Assembly: GCA_019359155.1 (NCBI GenBank)
Contig: JAHHHV010000071.1
Coordinates: 62,001-126,000 of the forward strand
DNA from: Pegethrix bostrychoides GSE-TBD4-15B
GTDB lineage: Bacteria; Cyanobacteriota; Cyanobacteriia; Elainellales; Elainellaceae
Direction: 5' to 3'
Length of the DNA: 64,000 nucleotides
Within the stretch, counting starts at the first letter, position 1; every line of letters starts with the position of its first letter. The notes beneath the pieces are model-generated. The model searched no databases and was not told the DNA's origin. It saw only the letters and a program-made list of their open reading frames with translations. The translations under genes and the position numbers were made by a program. Shown piece by piece: positions 26,284-36,279 of this stretch.

Positions 26284-26710
26284 TCGCTCCGGCCTTCTGG
26301 TCAATCGCCAATGACACCCGATCGCCACCAATATCGCGCATGGTTTTCAGCAGCTTCACGACCTGGCTGTAGGTGAGGCTTTTGTCAGCTTTCAGCGACA
26401 CCACGCCCTGAGGATGCTGCTCATAAAATTTCTGCATGGCGGCGGCGAGCTGGGCGGTATCGGCAGGCTCATCGTCCAGCACAACTTCCGCTTTGGCGTT
26501 CAGCCCCACCACCAGAACCGCCTTGTCGTCACTCTCGCCTGTGCCTGCGCCGTCGGTTTTGGGCAGCAGTAGTCCTGCAATCGGCGTGCCCGTCAGCGTC
26601 ATCGAAACAATAATAAAAAACGTCAATACCGTCATCAAGACATCCATCATCGGGACAAGATTGACTTCGGGAACGCCATCTTGATCTTGCCGATTGGTTT
26701 TAAATCGCAT
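26279..26710 (-). CDS. exbD: ExbD/TolR-family biopolymer transport protein
   Basis: ExbD is the small inner-membrane subunit of the ExbB-ExbD proton channel that powers TonB-dependent outer-membrane transport. The protein is 143 aa: a short cytoplasmic N-terminus, VPEVNLVPMMDVLMTVLTFFIIVSMTL (span with the essential Asp in PMMDVL), then a periplasmic domain ending VSLAIDQKAG. I chose the ATG at 26710 (MRFKTNRQDQDG), the usual ExbD N-terminus. The open frame continues upstream to 26794 but would overlap recF. It lies 27 bp after recF, possibly cotranscribed. The ExbB partner is absent from the window. Confidence 0.9.
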   Translation of the reverse strand: MRFKTNRQDQDGVPEVNLVPMMDVLMTVLTFFIIVSMTLTGTPIAGLLLPKTDGAGTGESDDKAVLVVGLNAKAEVVLDDEPADTAQLAAAMQKFYEQHPQGVVSLKADKSLTYSQVVKLLKTMRDIGGDRVSLAIDQKAGAN

Positions 26711-26736
26711 GGGGTTTGCAAAATAAGGGATTAAGT

Positions 26737-27873
26737 CTAGCCAAACTGGACCTGCCCCGATTGTACGGTGAGAATCTGTGAAGACTTCAGCCACTGCGCG
26801 TCAAATGAGCCAAGATGCGTCGTGGTGATCAGAGTTTGAAAGTGATCTTGGATTGTTTCGAGCAGCTTGTTTTGACGAGTCAGATCCAGCTCGGCTAGGA
26901 CATCATCTAGCAGCAGCAGCGGCGGTTCGCCAATCACGGCTTCAATGAGCTTGAGTTCGGCTAGCTTCAGGGCTAAAACCAGCGTCCGCTGCTGTCCCTG
27001 CGAGCCATATTGACGGGCGGGAGTTTGGTTGATAATGAACTCGATCTCGTCGCGATGTGGCCCTACCAGCGTCGTTTTCTGCTGCTGTTCTGCGACAGCA
27101 CGCCGCTGAATTTTTTCTAAAAACGCTGCTTGAATTAGCCCCGGATCGTCAGTAGCCGCAGCTACGTTGGGCGCATAGCGGATCTCTAGCTGCTCTGCCT
27201 GATTGCTAATTGCCTGATGCCAAGCCTGTGCCAGTGGCGCTAATCGCTCAATTACCCGCGCCCGCCGCCGAATCACTCGTGCTCCAATTGCGGCGAGCTG
27301 CGCGTCCCAAACGGCGAGCTGGGTTGAGTCACGTTCGGCTGGCAAATGCTCAGATCCGGCTGGGGGAAAGCCCTGTTTAAGCAGGGCGTTACGCTGCCGC
27401 AGCACGGTGTTGTACTGCTGCAAAATGTAGGCATAAACTGGCTCAAGCTGGGTAAGCAGTAGATCCAGCCAGTTGCGCCGCTCGCCCGGACTGCCGCGCA
27501 CCAGCTCCAGATCGAGGCTAGAAAACTGCACGGCGTTGAGCACACCTAGAAAGTCGAGCTGGCGGCGCAGTGTTTCGCCATTTAAGCTGACGGTGCGCCT
27601 GCCATTGCTGCGAAGCGTCAGAGTTAGATCCACGGGGACGCTATTGCGCTCCAGTACGGCCTGCACCTGCCCCAGTGGCTCGCCCTCCAGCACCAAATCG
27701 CGATCCCGCAGGGCCCGGTGAGAGCGCAGCGTCGCCAATAGCTCGACCGCTTCCAGCAGATTTGATTTGCCCTGGGCGTTGTCTCCCACCAATATTGTTT
27801 TGGGAGCCGAAAACTCAACCTGCTGATCCTGGTAGTTGCGAAACCGCTTCAAATGCAGGGACTTTAGGTACAT
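26737..27873 (-). CDS. recF: DNA replication and repair protein RecF
   Basis: RecF helps load RecA at gaps in duplex DNA. The 378 aa protein starts with the family N-terminus [15 protein letters not shown]. Walker A is [12 protein letters not shown], the signature region is [17 protein letters not shown] and Walker B is [12 protein letters not shown]. It follows a P-type ATPase gene by 18 bp and precedes exbD by 27 bp, all leftward, so the three may share transcripts. dnaA and dnaN, the classic recF neighbours, are not here, as is usual in cyanobacteria. Confidence 0.95.
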   Translation of the reverse strand: MYLKSLHLKRFRNYQDQQVEFSAPKTILVGDNAQGKSNLLEAVELLATLRSHRALRDRDLVLEGEPLGQVQAVLERNSVPVDLTLTLRSNGRRTVSLNGETLRRQLDFLGVLNAVQFSSLDLELVRGSPGERRNWLDLLLTQLEPVYAYILQQYNTVLRQRNALLKQGFPPAGSEHLPAERDSTQLAVWDAQLAAIGARVIRRRARVIERLAPLAQAWHQAISNQAEQLEIRYAPNVAAATDDPGLIQAAFLEKIQRRAVAEQQQKTTLVGPHRDEIEFIINQTPARQYGSQGQQRTLVLALKLAELKLIEAVIGEPPLLLLDDVLAELDLTRQNKLLETIQDHFQTLITTTHLGSFDAQWLKSSQILTVQSGQVQFG

Positions 27874-27890
27874 GCTGCCTAGATTTCTGC

Positions 27891-30719
27891 TCAGGGCTTA
27901 GACTTCAAGCGCTGGCGCACTAGCTTCTCCAGCTCCACCCAGACAAACATGAGCAGGCTGGCCCCGACGCAGATCGCCAGCTCGCCAAAACTAAGCCGAT
28001 GCATTCCGAAGAAGCTTCGCAGCGGTGGCAGGTAGATCAGCATCAGTTGAAGCAGCGTCGTCACGCCAACCGCCCAGAGCAGGAACGGATTTGAGAACGG
28101 GTTAAGCTGAATCGTCAGGCGGCTATTGGAGCGGCAGGCGATTGCATGTCCCATCTGCGCCAAACAGAGCGTGGTGAACACCATTGTTTTCCAGCGATCC
28201 GGATCGCCAGGAGTGTTTTGGCTGTAGCCGTAGCTCCAGACCATCAGCGAGACGCTGATGATGGCCAGTACGACTCCAACCCGCAGCATGTACCAGCCCA
28301 ACCCTCGCGCAAAAATGCTCTCGCTGGGATCGTGCGGCGGGCGGTTCATCACGTTGGGTTCGGCAGGCTCAACGGCCAAAGCCAGCGCGGGTACACCGTC
28401 TGTCACTAGGTTCATCCAGAGAATTTGCAAAGGCGATAACGGCACGCCGCCTGCCCCCAGCAACAAGGGCGATAGGGCAATCGTGATCACTTCGCCGATA
28501 TTGGAACCCAAAATATATTTAATGAAGCGGCGAATGTTGGTGTAGACGACGCGCCCTTCTTCGACGGCAGCGACAATCGTGGCGAAGTTGTCATCCAGCA
28601 ACACCATATCGCTGGATTCTTTGCTGACATCCGTGCCGGTAATTCCCATCGCGATGCCAATGTCGGCCTGCTTCAGGGCGGGCGCATCGTTCACGCCGTC
28701 TCCGGTCATGGCCGCGATGTTGTTCTGCTTTTGCAAGGCCTGCACAATCCGCAGCTTATGCTCTGGCGAAACGCGGGCATAGATGCTGACCCGATTCACA
28801 TGGCGCTGCAGCTCCTCAAGATCCATTTGCTCCAGCTCGCGTCCGCTCAGCAATTCGTCGCCGGGACGGGCAATCCCTAGATCTTCGGCCACGGCTTGAG
28901 CAGTGAGCTGATGATCGCCAGTAATCATCACGGGGCGAATGCCAGCATTTCGACAGCACGCCACAGCTTCACGGACTTCGGGGCGAGGTGCATCCAGCAT
29001 GGCCATCAGCCCCAGCCAGATCAGATCTCGTTCGGCTGCTTGTGTAGCTATTTGATTTGTGGCTATATCAGACTGAGTCTCAAGCGGACGGTAGGCAAAC
29101 CCCAGCACCCGCAGCCCACCTGCGGCCAGCCGATCATTCTGCGCCAAAATCTGCTGCCGCTGCTGAGGCGTAAGGCGATGAATGCCGTTGTCCTGCACCC
29201 GCTCAGCCAGCTCTAGCACCAGTTCCGGTGAGCCTTTGCAGCAGAGCAGATAGGGCGCGTCAATGGCGAACGGCAAATCGCTGCTGGCCAACTCGCGCTT
29301 CAGAATCACGCTCATCCGCTTACGCTCCGACGAGAATGGGATCTCGCTCAGCCGAGGCAGCGTGTAAGACCAGTGGTTTTGATCGAGACCTGCTTTCGCC
29401 GCAGCCACCAGCAGCGAACCTTCGGTTGGGTCGCCCAAAATCGCCCAGTTACCGTTTTCTTTTTGCAGAGCCGCATCGTTGCAGAGCGTCGCCGCCAGCA
29501 GCAGAGCGCGTAGATCGGGCTGCTCGGTGGCCTGAATCGCCTGGTGAGAATCGCCCATTAAAAACTCGCCCGTGGGATCATAGCCGGATCCCGTGATGCG
29601 ACAGCCCGTTTCAGCCAGACCCGGATGTAGCGACTGCACCACCATTTTATTTTGGGTCAGCGTCCCGGTTTTGTCAGAGCAGATGGTCGTCACCGAGCCG
29701 AGCGTCTCCACCGCTGGCAGTCGGCGAATTAGCGCCTGTCGCCGCACCATGCGCTGTGTGCCTAGGGCCAGCGTCACCGTAATCACAGCAGGCAAGCCCT
29801 CCGGCACCACCGCCACGGCCATACTCAGCGAAACTTCCAGCAGCTCGCGGAACCGTCCAAACCCGGAGGCAATCACGCCAATCACGACCACCAGCGCCAC
29901 CAGCGCCAGCGAACCGTAGACCAATACCTGGCTGAGCTGATCCATCCGCTGCTGCAAAGGCGTTGGCTCTGATTCGACCGACTGAAGCAACGTGGCGATT
30001 TTTCCCAGCTCAGTCTGCATGCCCGTTCCTGTCACCAGCACCGTACCGCGTCCCTGTACGACTTCCGTGCCCTGAAACACCATATTGGTACGGTCGCCCA
30101 GCAGCGCATCCTGAGCGAGCTGAGTCTGCACCTGCTTACTAACGGCATGGGCTTCGCCAGTCAGCGCCGCCTCGCGAATCTGGAGATTAGACTCCTCCAG
30201 CAGACGGCCATCGGCAGCCACCTGCACCCCCGCTTCCAAGAACATCAGGTCGCCCGGCACGAGCAATTTGGCATCAATTTCGCTTAGCTTACCGTCGCGC
30301 ATCACCCGAACGCGCGGCGAAGCCATGCTCTTCAGCGCCGCTAGTGCCTTCTCAGCCTTACTTTCTTGCAGATAGCCCAATACGCCGTTGAGGATGACAA
30401 TCGCTAAAATGGCGACGGTATCTTTGAAGGGAATATCGCCAGCCGCCATCTCTCCGGCCTGCCAGTCCAGAAAATCTAGCCAGCCTGAGATCACGGCAAC
30501 CGCGATCAGCATGATCAGCATGATGTTTTTGAACTGATCCAGCAAAATCGTCCAGGCGCTGCGTCCTCCGGTTTCGACTAGCTCATTCAGCCCATATTGC
30601 TGCTGCCGCTGCTTCACTTGCTGAGCGGTCAGACCAGTCTGGGGATCGCTACCCAAGCGCACTAGCGCCTCCGCCGAATCAGCCGTATGCCAGGTGGCGG
30701 GAGAGATTGCCTTAATCAT
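27891..30719 (-). CDS. P-type calcium/cation-transporting ATPase (PacL-like)
   Basis: This 942 aa P2-type pump moves cations, probably Ca2+, out of the cytoplasm. It has the N-terminal cation-ATPase domain and two membrane pairs. The actuator motif appears as LTGEA instead of TGES, as seen in several bacterial members. PEGLPAVIT (306-314) in M4 supplies a Ca2+ ligand and the phosphorylated Asp349 lies in [12 protein letters not shown]. The hinge is [14 protein letters not shown]6 has [12 protein letters not shown] with the Asn and Asp expected for calcium pumps. The C-terminal membrane bundle ends [13 protein letters not shown]. Ion choice is inferred from family motifs. Confidence 0.9.
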   Translation of the reverse strand: MIKAISPATWHTADSAEALVRLGSDPQTGLTAQQVKQRQQQYGLNELVETGGRSAWTILLDQFKNIMLIMLIAVAVISGWLDFLDWQAGEMAAGDIPFKDTVAILAIVILNGVLGYLQESKAEKALAALKSMASPRVRVMRDGKLSEIDAKLLVPGDLMFLEAGVQVAADGRLLEESNLQIREAALTGEAHAVSKQVQTQLAQDALLGDRTNMVFQGTEVVQGRGTVLVTGTGMQTELGKIATLLQSVESEPTPLQQRMDQLSQVLVYGSLALVALVVVIGVIASGFGRFRELLEVSLSMAVAVVPEGLPAVITVTLALGTQRMVRRQALIRRLPAVETLGSVTTICSDKTGTLTQNKMVVQSLHPGLAETGCRITGSGYDPTGEFLMGDSHQAIQATEQPDLRALLLAATLCNDAALQKENGNWAILGDPTEGSLLVAAAKAGLDQNHWSYTLPRLSEIPFSSERKRMSVILKRELASSDLPFAIDAPYLLCCKGSPELVLELAERVQDNGIHRLTPQQRQQILAQNDRLAAGGLRVLGFAYRPLETQSDIATNQIATQAAERDLIWLGLMAMLDAPRPEVREAVACCRNAGIRPVMITGDHQLTAQAVAEDLGIARPGDELLSGRELEQMDLEELQRHVNRVSIYARVSPEHKLRIVQALQKQNNIAAMTGDGVNDAPALKQADIGIAMGITGTDVSKESSDMVLLDDNFATIVAAVEEGRVVYTNIRRFIKYILGSNIGEVITIALSPLLLGAGGVPLSPLQILWMNLVTDGVPALALAVEPAEPNVMNRPPHDPSESIFARGLGWYMLRVGVVLAIISVSLMVWSYGYSQNTPGDPDRWKTMVFTTLCLAQMGHAIACRSNSRLTIQLNPFSNPFLLWAVGVTTLLQLMLIYLPPLRSFFGMHRLSFGELAICVGASLLMFVWVELEKLVRQRLKSKP

Positions 30720-31069
30720 GGGTAATGAAAAGAAAGTTTAACAGCGTAAAAATCAATACAGAATTCAATCCTAACCTGAAGCCATGGACGGCTTAGGAGA
30801 GTTTCTCAGAATTGACATAAATTGAGAAATCTAGCGAAACACCCAGCAGCACAGGTTGCCAAGCGAGCGCAAGATTCAAAGCTTAGTCGAAGCTTGCAGA
30901 GATTTCTGAGAATTTGGCCTCAATTCTTGCCCGAATATGTAAATTTTTATAAATAATTACTACTTTCGTTCAAGCCTGTTTTTGTATTTTTTGATACATT
31001 TTTGATACAGTTTAATAGAAATTAAGCCAGCCGGACTCTCTTCACTACTTCTCCAGCAGAGGATCATAG
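30720..31069. other. Divergent spacer P-type ATPase / gdhA
   Basis: This 350 bp AT-rich spacer holds the promoters of two divergent genes. It contains a GTA-N8-TAC site (30984-30997). A direct repeat of TTTTTGATACA lies at 30988-30998 and 30999-31009 (11 bp period), overlapping that site. No coding region is seen. Confidence 0.55.
30984..30997 (+). promoter_or_regulatory. Candidate NtcA binding site upstream of gdhA
   Basis: GTA, eight bases and TAC match the palindromic NtcA consensus GTAN8TAC. The site centre is about 80 bp before the gdhA start codon. A -10 element at the ideal NtcA spacing (TAN3T about 22 bp downstream) is only approximate (TAGAAA near 31017). Regulation of glutamate dehydrogenase by the nitrogen regulator would make biological sense. 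Confidence 0.5.
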
Positions 31070-32350
31070 ATGACCAGCTTACTCTCAGATGCCAACCAAC
31101 GCCTCGACAAAGCCCTGCAATATGTAACGCTTCATCCCGATGCGATTGAGCGACTCAAAACCCCCAAAGCCAGCCTGACGGTTTCAATTCCAGTCCGGAT
31201 GGACGACGGCTCGCTGCGAGTCTTTCAAGGCTATCGCGTCCGCTACGACGACAGCCGTGGCCCCACCAAAGGCGGCGTGCGCTATCACCCCAGCGTTACG
31301 CTGGACGAGGTGCAGTCACTAGCCTTCTGGATGACATTTAAATGCGCGGCGCTCAACCTACCGTTTGGAGGAGCTAAGGGCGGCATCACGCTCAACCCCA
31401 AAACCCTCTCCAAGTTTGAGCTAGAGCGCCTCAGTCGGGGCTACATTGACCTGATTGCTGACTTCATCGGCCCTGATATCGATATTCCTGCCCCTGATCT
31501 CTATACCAACCCGATGATCATGGGCTGGATGATGGATCAATACAGCACGATTTGCCGCCAGATTACGCCCGCAGTCGTAACGGGCAAGCCCATTCCGATG
31601 GGCGGCAGCTTGGGACGCGAAACGGCCACGGCGATGGGCGCTTTTTTTACGATTCAAACGCTGATGCCCAAGTTTAATCGCCAGCCCAGCTCAACAACCG
31701 TCGCAATTCAGGGCTTTGGCAATGCTGGAGCGGTCATTGCCGAGCTGCTGTTTCATGCGGGCTATCGGGTGGTGGCGGTTAGCGACTCGCAGGGCGGAGT
31801 CTATGCGACGCAGGGGCTAGATATTCCCAGCATCCGCCGCACTAAGGAGGCGCGGCGCGGCATCCAGGCAGTCTACTGCGAGGGCAGCCTCTGCAACCGT
31901 ATCGAGCATCAGGTGATCAGCAACGCCGAACTGCTCGAACTCAAGGTTGATATTTTGATTCCGGCGGCGCTGGAAAACCAGATCACGGCTGAAAACGCCG
32001 CTCGCATCCAGGCTCCGTTCATTTTTGAGGTGGCCAATGGCCCGGTCAATTCGGCGGCAGACGCAATTTTGGAGGCCAACGGCATCCAGGTTTTCCCGGA
32101 TATTCTGGTGAATGCGGGCGGCGTTACCGTCAGCTATTTTGAGTGGGTGCAAAACCGCAGCGGCTTCTACTGGAGCCTAGAAGAAGTCAACCAGCGCTTA
32201 GAGACCAAGATGACCCAAGAGACTGAGCGCATCTGGGCGACTGCCCAAGAGCTGTCCTGCTCAATGCGAACCGCCGCCTATGTCCATGCGCTCAAACGTC
32301 TAGCAGAAGCAATCGAGGCCAAAGGCACGCAGGACGATTACAAAAGTTAA
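31070..32350 (+). CDS. gdhA: Glutamate dehydrogenase (Glu/Leu/Phe/Val family)
   Basis: This 426 aa enzyme interconverts glutamate with 2-oxoglutarate and ammonium. The substrate domain shows GPTKGGVRYHP, the Lys-rich LPFGGAKGGI and PAPDLYTNPMIMGWMMDQY. The dinucleotide domain carries VAIQGFGNAG followed by an Arg-free acidic-poor second strand (VVAVSDSQGG), so the cofactor cannot be set with certainty. EVANGPVNSAAD and VNAGGVTVSYFEW complete the active site. The start ATG has AGAGGA upstream. It is the first gene after a spacer with an NtcA-type site and converges on aroH (18 bp gap). Confidence 0.93.
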   Translation: MTSLLSDANQRLDKALQYVTLHPDAIERLKTPKASLTVSIPVRMDDGSLRVFQGYRVRYDDSRGPTKGGVRYHPSVTLDEVQSLAFWMTFKCAALNLPFGGAKGGITLNPKTLSKFELERLSRGYIDLIADFIGPDIDIPAPDLYTNPMIMGWMMDQYSTICRQITPAVVTGKPIPMGGSLGRETATAMGAFFTIQTLMPKFNRQPSSTTVAIQGFGNAGAVIAELLFHAGYRVVAVSDSQGGVYATQGLDIPSIRRTKEARRGIQAVYCEGSLCNRIEHQVISNAELLELKVDILIPAALENQITAENAARIQAPFIFEVANGPVNSAADAILEANGIQVFPDILVNAGGVTVSYFEWVQNRSGFYWSLEEVNQRLETKMTQETERIWATAQELSCSMRTAAYVHALKRLAEAIEAKGTQDDYKS

Positions 32351-32368
32351 GCCGAACTCTAAGAGGCT

Positions 32369-32755
32369 CTATTCCCCAGCCGTCACCATGCTCAAATCAG
32401 GCCGGAGCTGGCGAGCTTGGCGCAGATAGGGGTGGTATATCTTGACGTCGGGGTCAGGCACGTTGATGTGAATCAGGCAGCGGATGCAGCGGGCGAGACT
32501 ACCTTCGACATACATCTGCTGTAAGTCGAGCAGCGGCACATTTTGCCAGTGTGGACGCTCACGGGCAATCGCGGCAGGAAAGACGGCATCTAGGTCGCGC
32601 GTCGCCGAAAACGTGACGCTGACGATCTCATCCGGGTCAATTGCGTTGTGGCGTTCGAGTTCGTTCAGCAATTCCGTCACCGCCTCTCGAATCGCCTCAA
32701 CCGAATTCTCTGATGCGGTTGTTGCCCCCCGAATCGCCTTTACTTTCCAACCCAC
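32369..32755 (-). CDS. aroH: Chorismate mutase, AroH type
   Basis: This monofunctional chorismate mutase converts chorismate to prephenate for phenylalanine and tyrosine synthesis. It has the AroH fold rather than the helical AroQ. The conserved Arg in VKAIRGATTASENSVEAI, the Glu and Arg in SVTFSATRDLDAVFPAAIAR and RCIRCLIHIN match the family active site. I prefer the GTG at 32755 because AGGAGG (32764-32769) is 8 bp away and the resulting start (V/M)GWKVKAIRG fits orthologs; an ATG at 32761 is only 2 bp from that ribosome site. Length is 128 aa. Confidence 0.9.
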   Translation of the reverse strand: MGWKVKAIRGATTASENSVEAIREAVTELLNELERHNAIDPDEIVSVTFSATRDLDAVFPAAIARERPHWQNVPLLDLQQMYVEGSLARCIRCLIHINVPDPDVKIYHPYLRQARQLRPDLSMVTAGE

Positions 32756-32882
32756 TTGCATGGCCTCCTGGTTAAGTTTGAGTTTTGATCTGAAGATTTA
32801 AAGCAGCTCTAAAAATGAGTTCTGAAATTCCCTCTTCACTCATAGCTCAAAAATCGGTGATTGCCATCCGGGAGGCTAGATT

Positions 32883-33716
32883 TTAAGGCCGATACAGCCA
32901 CAGAGGCAAACCGCTGGTGCCCATCTCAAATTCCAGCCAGCTCAGGCCAGCCGCAGCAATAGGAGACTGACTCCAGCTTGCCTGTCCGCGCCCCGGCAGC
33001 AGGCGATTAACCAAGCCTTTGCGCTCTTCCAGGGTGAAGCACTGGGTTTTCTCTGGGTCAAGCCCAGCTAGCTCAGCTGCCCAGCGCCTAGCATCTTCTT
33101 CGGTGCCCAAGCGGTCGATTAGCCCCAGCGTCAGCGCCTGCTGCCCGGTAAATACCCGCCCGTCAGCAAACGTCTTGACGGTTTCGACCGACAGGTGACG
33201 CGCTTCCGCCACGGTCTCGACAAACTGCTGGTAGCTGGTGTCAATCAGCGCCTGCAAAATCTCTTGCTCTGGCTCGGTCAGCTCGCGGTCGAAGGCCAAA
33301 ATGTCTTTGTAAGGGCCAGACTTGATTACCTTAAACGAGACGCCGACTTTATCCAGCAGCCGCTCCAGGTTGTTGCCACGTAGAATTACGCCGATGCTGC
33401 CGGTAATCGTGCCGGGATTCGCCACGATATGCTCGGCTCCCATACCAATGTAAACACCGCCAGAAGCTGAAATATTGCCGAAACTCGCGACAATTTTCAC
33501 CTTGTCGCGCAGTCGCTTCAGCGCGCTGTAGATTTCCTGCGAGTCGCCCACCGTACCGCCGGGACTGTCGATTCGCAGCAGCAGCGCCGGAAACTTGCGC
33601 TCCTCTACGGTTTTGAGGGCTTCTAATAAATGCTTGCGGGTTCCCCCGGCAATTGCGCCCGTCACTTCAATGCGGGCGATCTGTTTGCGGAATCGAGGCT
33701 TAAGCGGCCAAACCAT
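32883..33716 (-). CDS. sppA: Signal peptide peptidase SppA (protease IV family)
   Basis: This 277 aa member of the S49 family degrades cleaved signal peptides and membrane peptides with a Ser/Lys dyad. The Ser lies in NISASGGVYIG (about residue 84) and the Lys in KSGPYKDILAFDR (about 137). RIDSPGGTVGDSQEIY and NPGTITGSIGVI are family landmarks. The protein is the short, single-domain form and lacks the long N-terminal membrane helix of E. coli SppA, so it may be a soluble or peripheral form. It follows ftn2 by 55 bp on the same strand. Confidence 0.9.
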   Translation of the reverse strand: MVWPLKPRFRKQIARIEVTGAIAGGTRKHLLEALKTVEERKFPALLLRIDSPGGTVGDSQEIYSALKRLRDKVKIVASFGNISASGGVYIGMGAEHIVANPGTITGSIGVILRGNNLERLLDKVGVSFKVIKSGPYKDILAFDRELTEPEQEILQALIDTSYQQFVETVAEARHLSVETVKTFADGRVFTGQQALTLGLIDRLGTEEDARRWAAELAGLDPEKTQCFTLEERKGLVNRLLPGRGQASWSQSPIAAAGLSWLEFEMGTSGLPLWLYRP

Positions 33717-33771
33717 GCGTAGCGTTCTCGTAAGGGCTGCTGAAACAGGCTGAAATAGACTGAATCAACCC

Positions 33772-36279
33772 CTATTCTAGAACGTTCATGCTTTGAATCC
33801 GCCACTGGCTGTCCTGCTGCACCAGCTCATATCTGACCCGCACGGTTGAGTCATAGGAGGCGTTGCTGTCTAGCTCGCCCGCATTGTAGAAGTCAGCTTT
33901 TTCACTCACTACGGCTTCGATGCTGGCTTGAGCGGCTTCGCCAGATGTCGGGTTCTCTGCGTCATCGCCTGTGGCCGTCTCGCTGTCTGCCTCTGGGCTG
34001 CTCAGATCCACGCCGAGCGAGTCGGAGTCGGGGCTATCAGAAGCTGAGCCAGAGCTAGCTATATCTTGACTAGATTCGACTGAGACAATTTCAACTTGGG
34101 AATGGCTGAGTTTCAAATAGGAGTTCTCGGCTTTAAGATCTTCAGCTCTGGTTCTCTGCACCGAGAGAAGCGGCTCCACCAAAATTTGATCCAGTCGATC
34201 AATCTCGTGGTTCTCACCCAGCGCAGCCGCTTTAGCCTCTAACCAGGCTTGCACAACTTCGGGTGCGTTCGCTTCGGTAATGGCCGAACTGACGCTTACG
34301 CCTTGTAATTGGCGGTTGGCAAACTCAGAGAAGGCTGGCTCAATGGCTCTGTTGCCGAGTTCAGTGCCCGATCCAGCTGCTCCACTAGAGCCAGACGAAC
34401 CACCTGTATCAGCTGAGGGAGCAGGGGTGGGGCGGTTGAGCAACTTGCCAAACAGGAAGCCCAGCAGCATTACACCCAGCAGACCCAGCGCTGCCAGCAG
34501 TAAAATTCGATCAAGCCGCAGATTGGACGGGATGCTGGGACGGCGAACGGGCGAGCGCGGAACCGCCTGACGCTGGGCTTCCGGCAGGTGATGAGCATCG
34601 CGCTCAGCTGGCTCAGCCGAGCGGTGAGCGGGCGGATTGCCAACTGCTTGACCACTGAGTCTCTGGCCATTCTCAGGCGGCAAACTGCCCCCATCGGCAG
34701 GCGGCATTCCAGTCGGATCAGCGGTGCGGGCGCTCAGTCTAGGATCGAGCGTCACGGTTCCGGCGAGGTTGCCCTGACCGTTGGCTTGGCTATTGGCCTG
34801 ACCCGCGCCGACGGCGTAGGAGCGCTCGGTTGCGGCACGCGACAGCTCTCGTGACTCCAATCTGGGAGCAGGAGCTGCCTGAACGTCGGGGCGGGAAGCG
34901 GCACGTGTTGCAGCACGAGCAGTTTTTGGAAAGGCGGGTGCAGCTTCAGGTTCGGCGGGCAACTCTTCTAGATAGATCTGCACATCTTCGTCGGCAAAGT
35001 AGTCTGTCAGCGAAACCTGCCGCTGCTGGAGGTCGCGAAAATGCGGGAAGACCTCGTTTTGAAACCAGCGTTCGCTGTAGAGGCAAAGCCCCGGCAGCAG
35101 ATCGGGCGAGGTTTGAGAATGCTCGCGAATAAAGGCCAGTGATTCAAACTCTTGACTGAGTTCTAGGGCGCGGCTGGCTTCTTCAGTCTGTCCCAGCAGC
35201 AGGGAGCAGACTGCCTGCTCTAGATGCACATCTTGATAGCCACCCAAGCGCAGCAGCAGCAGCTTCGCTCGCCGGATTAGCGCGGGCTGTCTCTGGGCAA
35301 AGCCGCGTGCCAGCAGCGCATAGACGGCCAGGTAGGTGGCCACTGCTGAAGGTCGTCGCGCCTCGGCTTCAAACAGTACCTGCTGCTCGGCTGAGGTAAG
35401 GTAGCTGCGGAGCTGCTGGATAAATCTCAAGAAGTCATCGACGCTCAGCCCCGACGAATCGTCGCCATTGCCGTCGATGCCGCCTCGGTCATGCAGCATA
35501 TCTTCCAGCAGGCCAATCCCGTGACGGCGCTGCTCTTCTTGACCGTCTGGCAGCAAAATTAGCTCCAGGATGCGGTAGGGACGCAGCTTGAACAGATCTG
35601 ACTGCATTTCGCCCCGAATGTTGGCATATAGCCCTTCGCGCAGCAGCAGCTCTTGACCGCTCTCCAGCGAGCTGGCCGCGTTTTCGTACTGTCCTTGCTG
35701 CCACTGCTCGCGGCCTAGCTCAAGATGAGCTAAGGCGACAGTCAGCACAACATCGGCTAGGACAATCTCTGGCTCGCCAAATCTGCCGCTCTTCAGCTCA
35801 GGTGAGCCGTTGTTCAGATAGGGGCGACCTAGCCGCAGCACTAGCTCATACTCGCCTAGCTCTAGCAAAATCAGCAGCGCTCCTACCAGCTGCGGCTCTT
35901 CTAGCTCAATGCTGGGGCTGTAGGAGTCAGAGCCTTCCGTCGAGCGATAGCCCAGATCTTCCGAGAAATTCTCCGCTTCTGCGTCCGACAGGTCGTAGGA
36001 CTTGGCGAGAAAGCTGGCGTCATAGTCCTGTCGCTGCGAGGGATCGGACAGCAGGCCGTAGGCTTGATCAATCAGCGCCCGACGCGCCAAAATTGCCGCC
36101 TCAGAAAATTCGCGCCGGGGAAGCTGCTGCGTTCGATCGCGATGCGCCTGCTGGAGCTGCTCAGCAGTTGCCTGAATTGGTAAACCTAGAACCCGATAGT
36201 AATCCAGCGGAATTCGCACGACCCCATCCCCTGCAAACGATACTGACTTTGAAATGACTGACTTTGAAGTAGCTGACAT
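33772..36279 (-). CDS. ftn2: Cell division protein Ftn2/ZipN (ARC6-like)
   Basis: This 835 aa divisome protein, the cyanobacterial relative of plastid ARC6, anchors FtsZ to the membrane. The N-terminal J-like domain (IPLDYYRVLGLPIQATAEQLQQAHRDR) lacks HPD. A helical repeat region runs to about residue 450, followed by a disordered Ala/Pro/Arg linker (460-590). One span lies at about 593-613 (ILLLAALGLLGVMLLGFLFG), then a periplasmic DUF4101/IMS-type domain (EAPEVVQAWLEAKAAALGENH ... VRYELVQQDSQWRIQSMNVLE). An acidic Ser/Asp insertion sits inside that C-terminal domain. The start is ATG 36279; an internal GTG before RIPLDYYRVLG is possible. Confidence 0.9.
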   Translation of the reverse strand: MSATSKSVISKSVSFAGDGVVRIPLDYYRVLGLPIQATAEQLQQAHRDRTQQLPRREFSEAAILARRALIDQAYGLLSDPSQRQDYDASFLAKSYDLSDAEAENFSEDLGYRSTEGSDSYSPSIELEEPQLVGALLILLELGEYELVLRLGRPYLNNGSPELKSGRFGEPEIVLADVVLTVALAHLELGREQWQQGQYENAASSLESGQELLLREGLYANIRGEMQSDLFKLRPYRILELILLPDGQEEQRRHGIGLLEDMLHDRGGIDGNGDDSSGLSVDDFLRFIQQLRSYLTSAEQQVLFEAEARRPSAVATYLAVYALLARGFAQRQPALIRRAKLLLLRLGGYQDVHLEQAVCSLLLGQTEEASRALELSQEFESLAFIREHSQTSPDLLPGLCLYSERWFQNEVFPHFRDLQQRQVSLTDYFADEDVQIYLEELPAEPEAAPAFPKTARAATRAASRPDVQAAPAPRLESRELSRAATERSYAVGAGQANSQANGQGNLAGTVTLDPRLSARTADPTGMPPADGGSLPPENGQRLSGQAVGNPPAHRSAEPAERDAHHLPEAQRQAVPRSPVRRPSIPSNLRLDRILLLAALGLLGVMLLGFLFGKLLNRPTPAPSADTGGSSGSSGAAGSGTELGNRAIEPAFSEFANRQLQGVSVSSAITEANAPEVVQAWLEAKAAALGENHEIDRLDQILVEPLLSVQRTRAEDLKAENSYLKLSHSQVEIVSVESSQDIASSGSASDSPDSDSLGVDLSSPEADSETATGDDAENPTSGEAAQASIEAVVSEKADFYNAGELDSNASYDSTVRVRYELVQQDSQWRIQSMNVLE

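Noticed and set aside
26711-26794. 28-codon N-terminal extension of exbD
   Set aside because: It overlaps the 3' end of recF and does not resemble ExbD; the ATG at 26710 gives the usual N-terminus.
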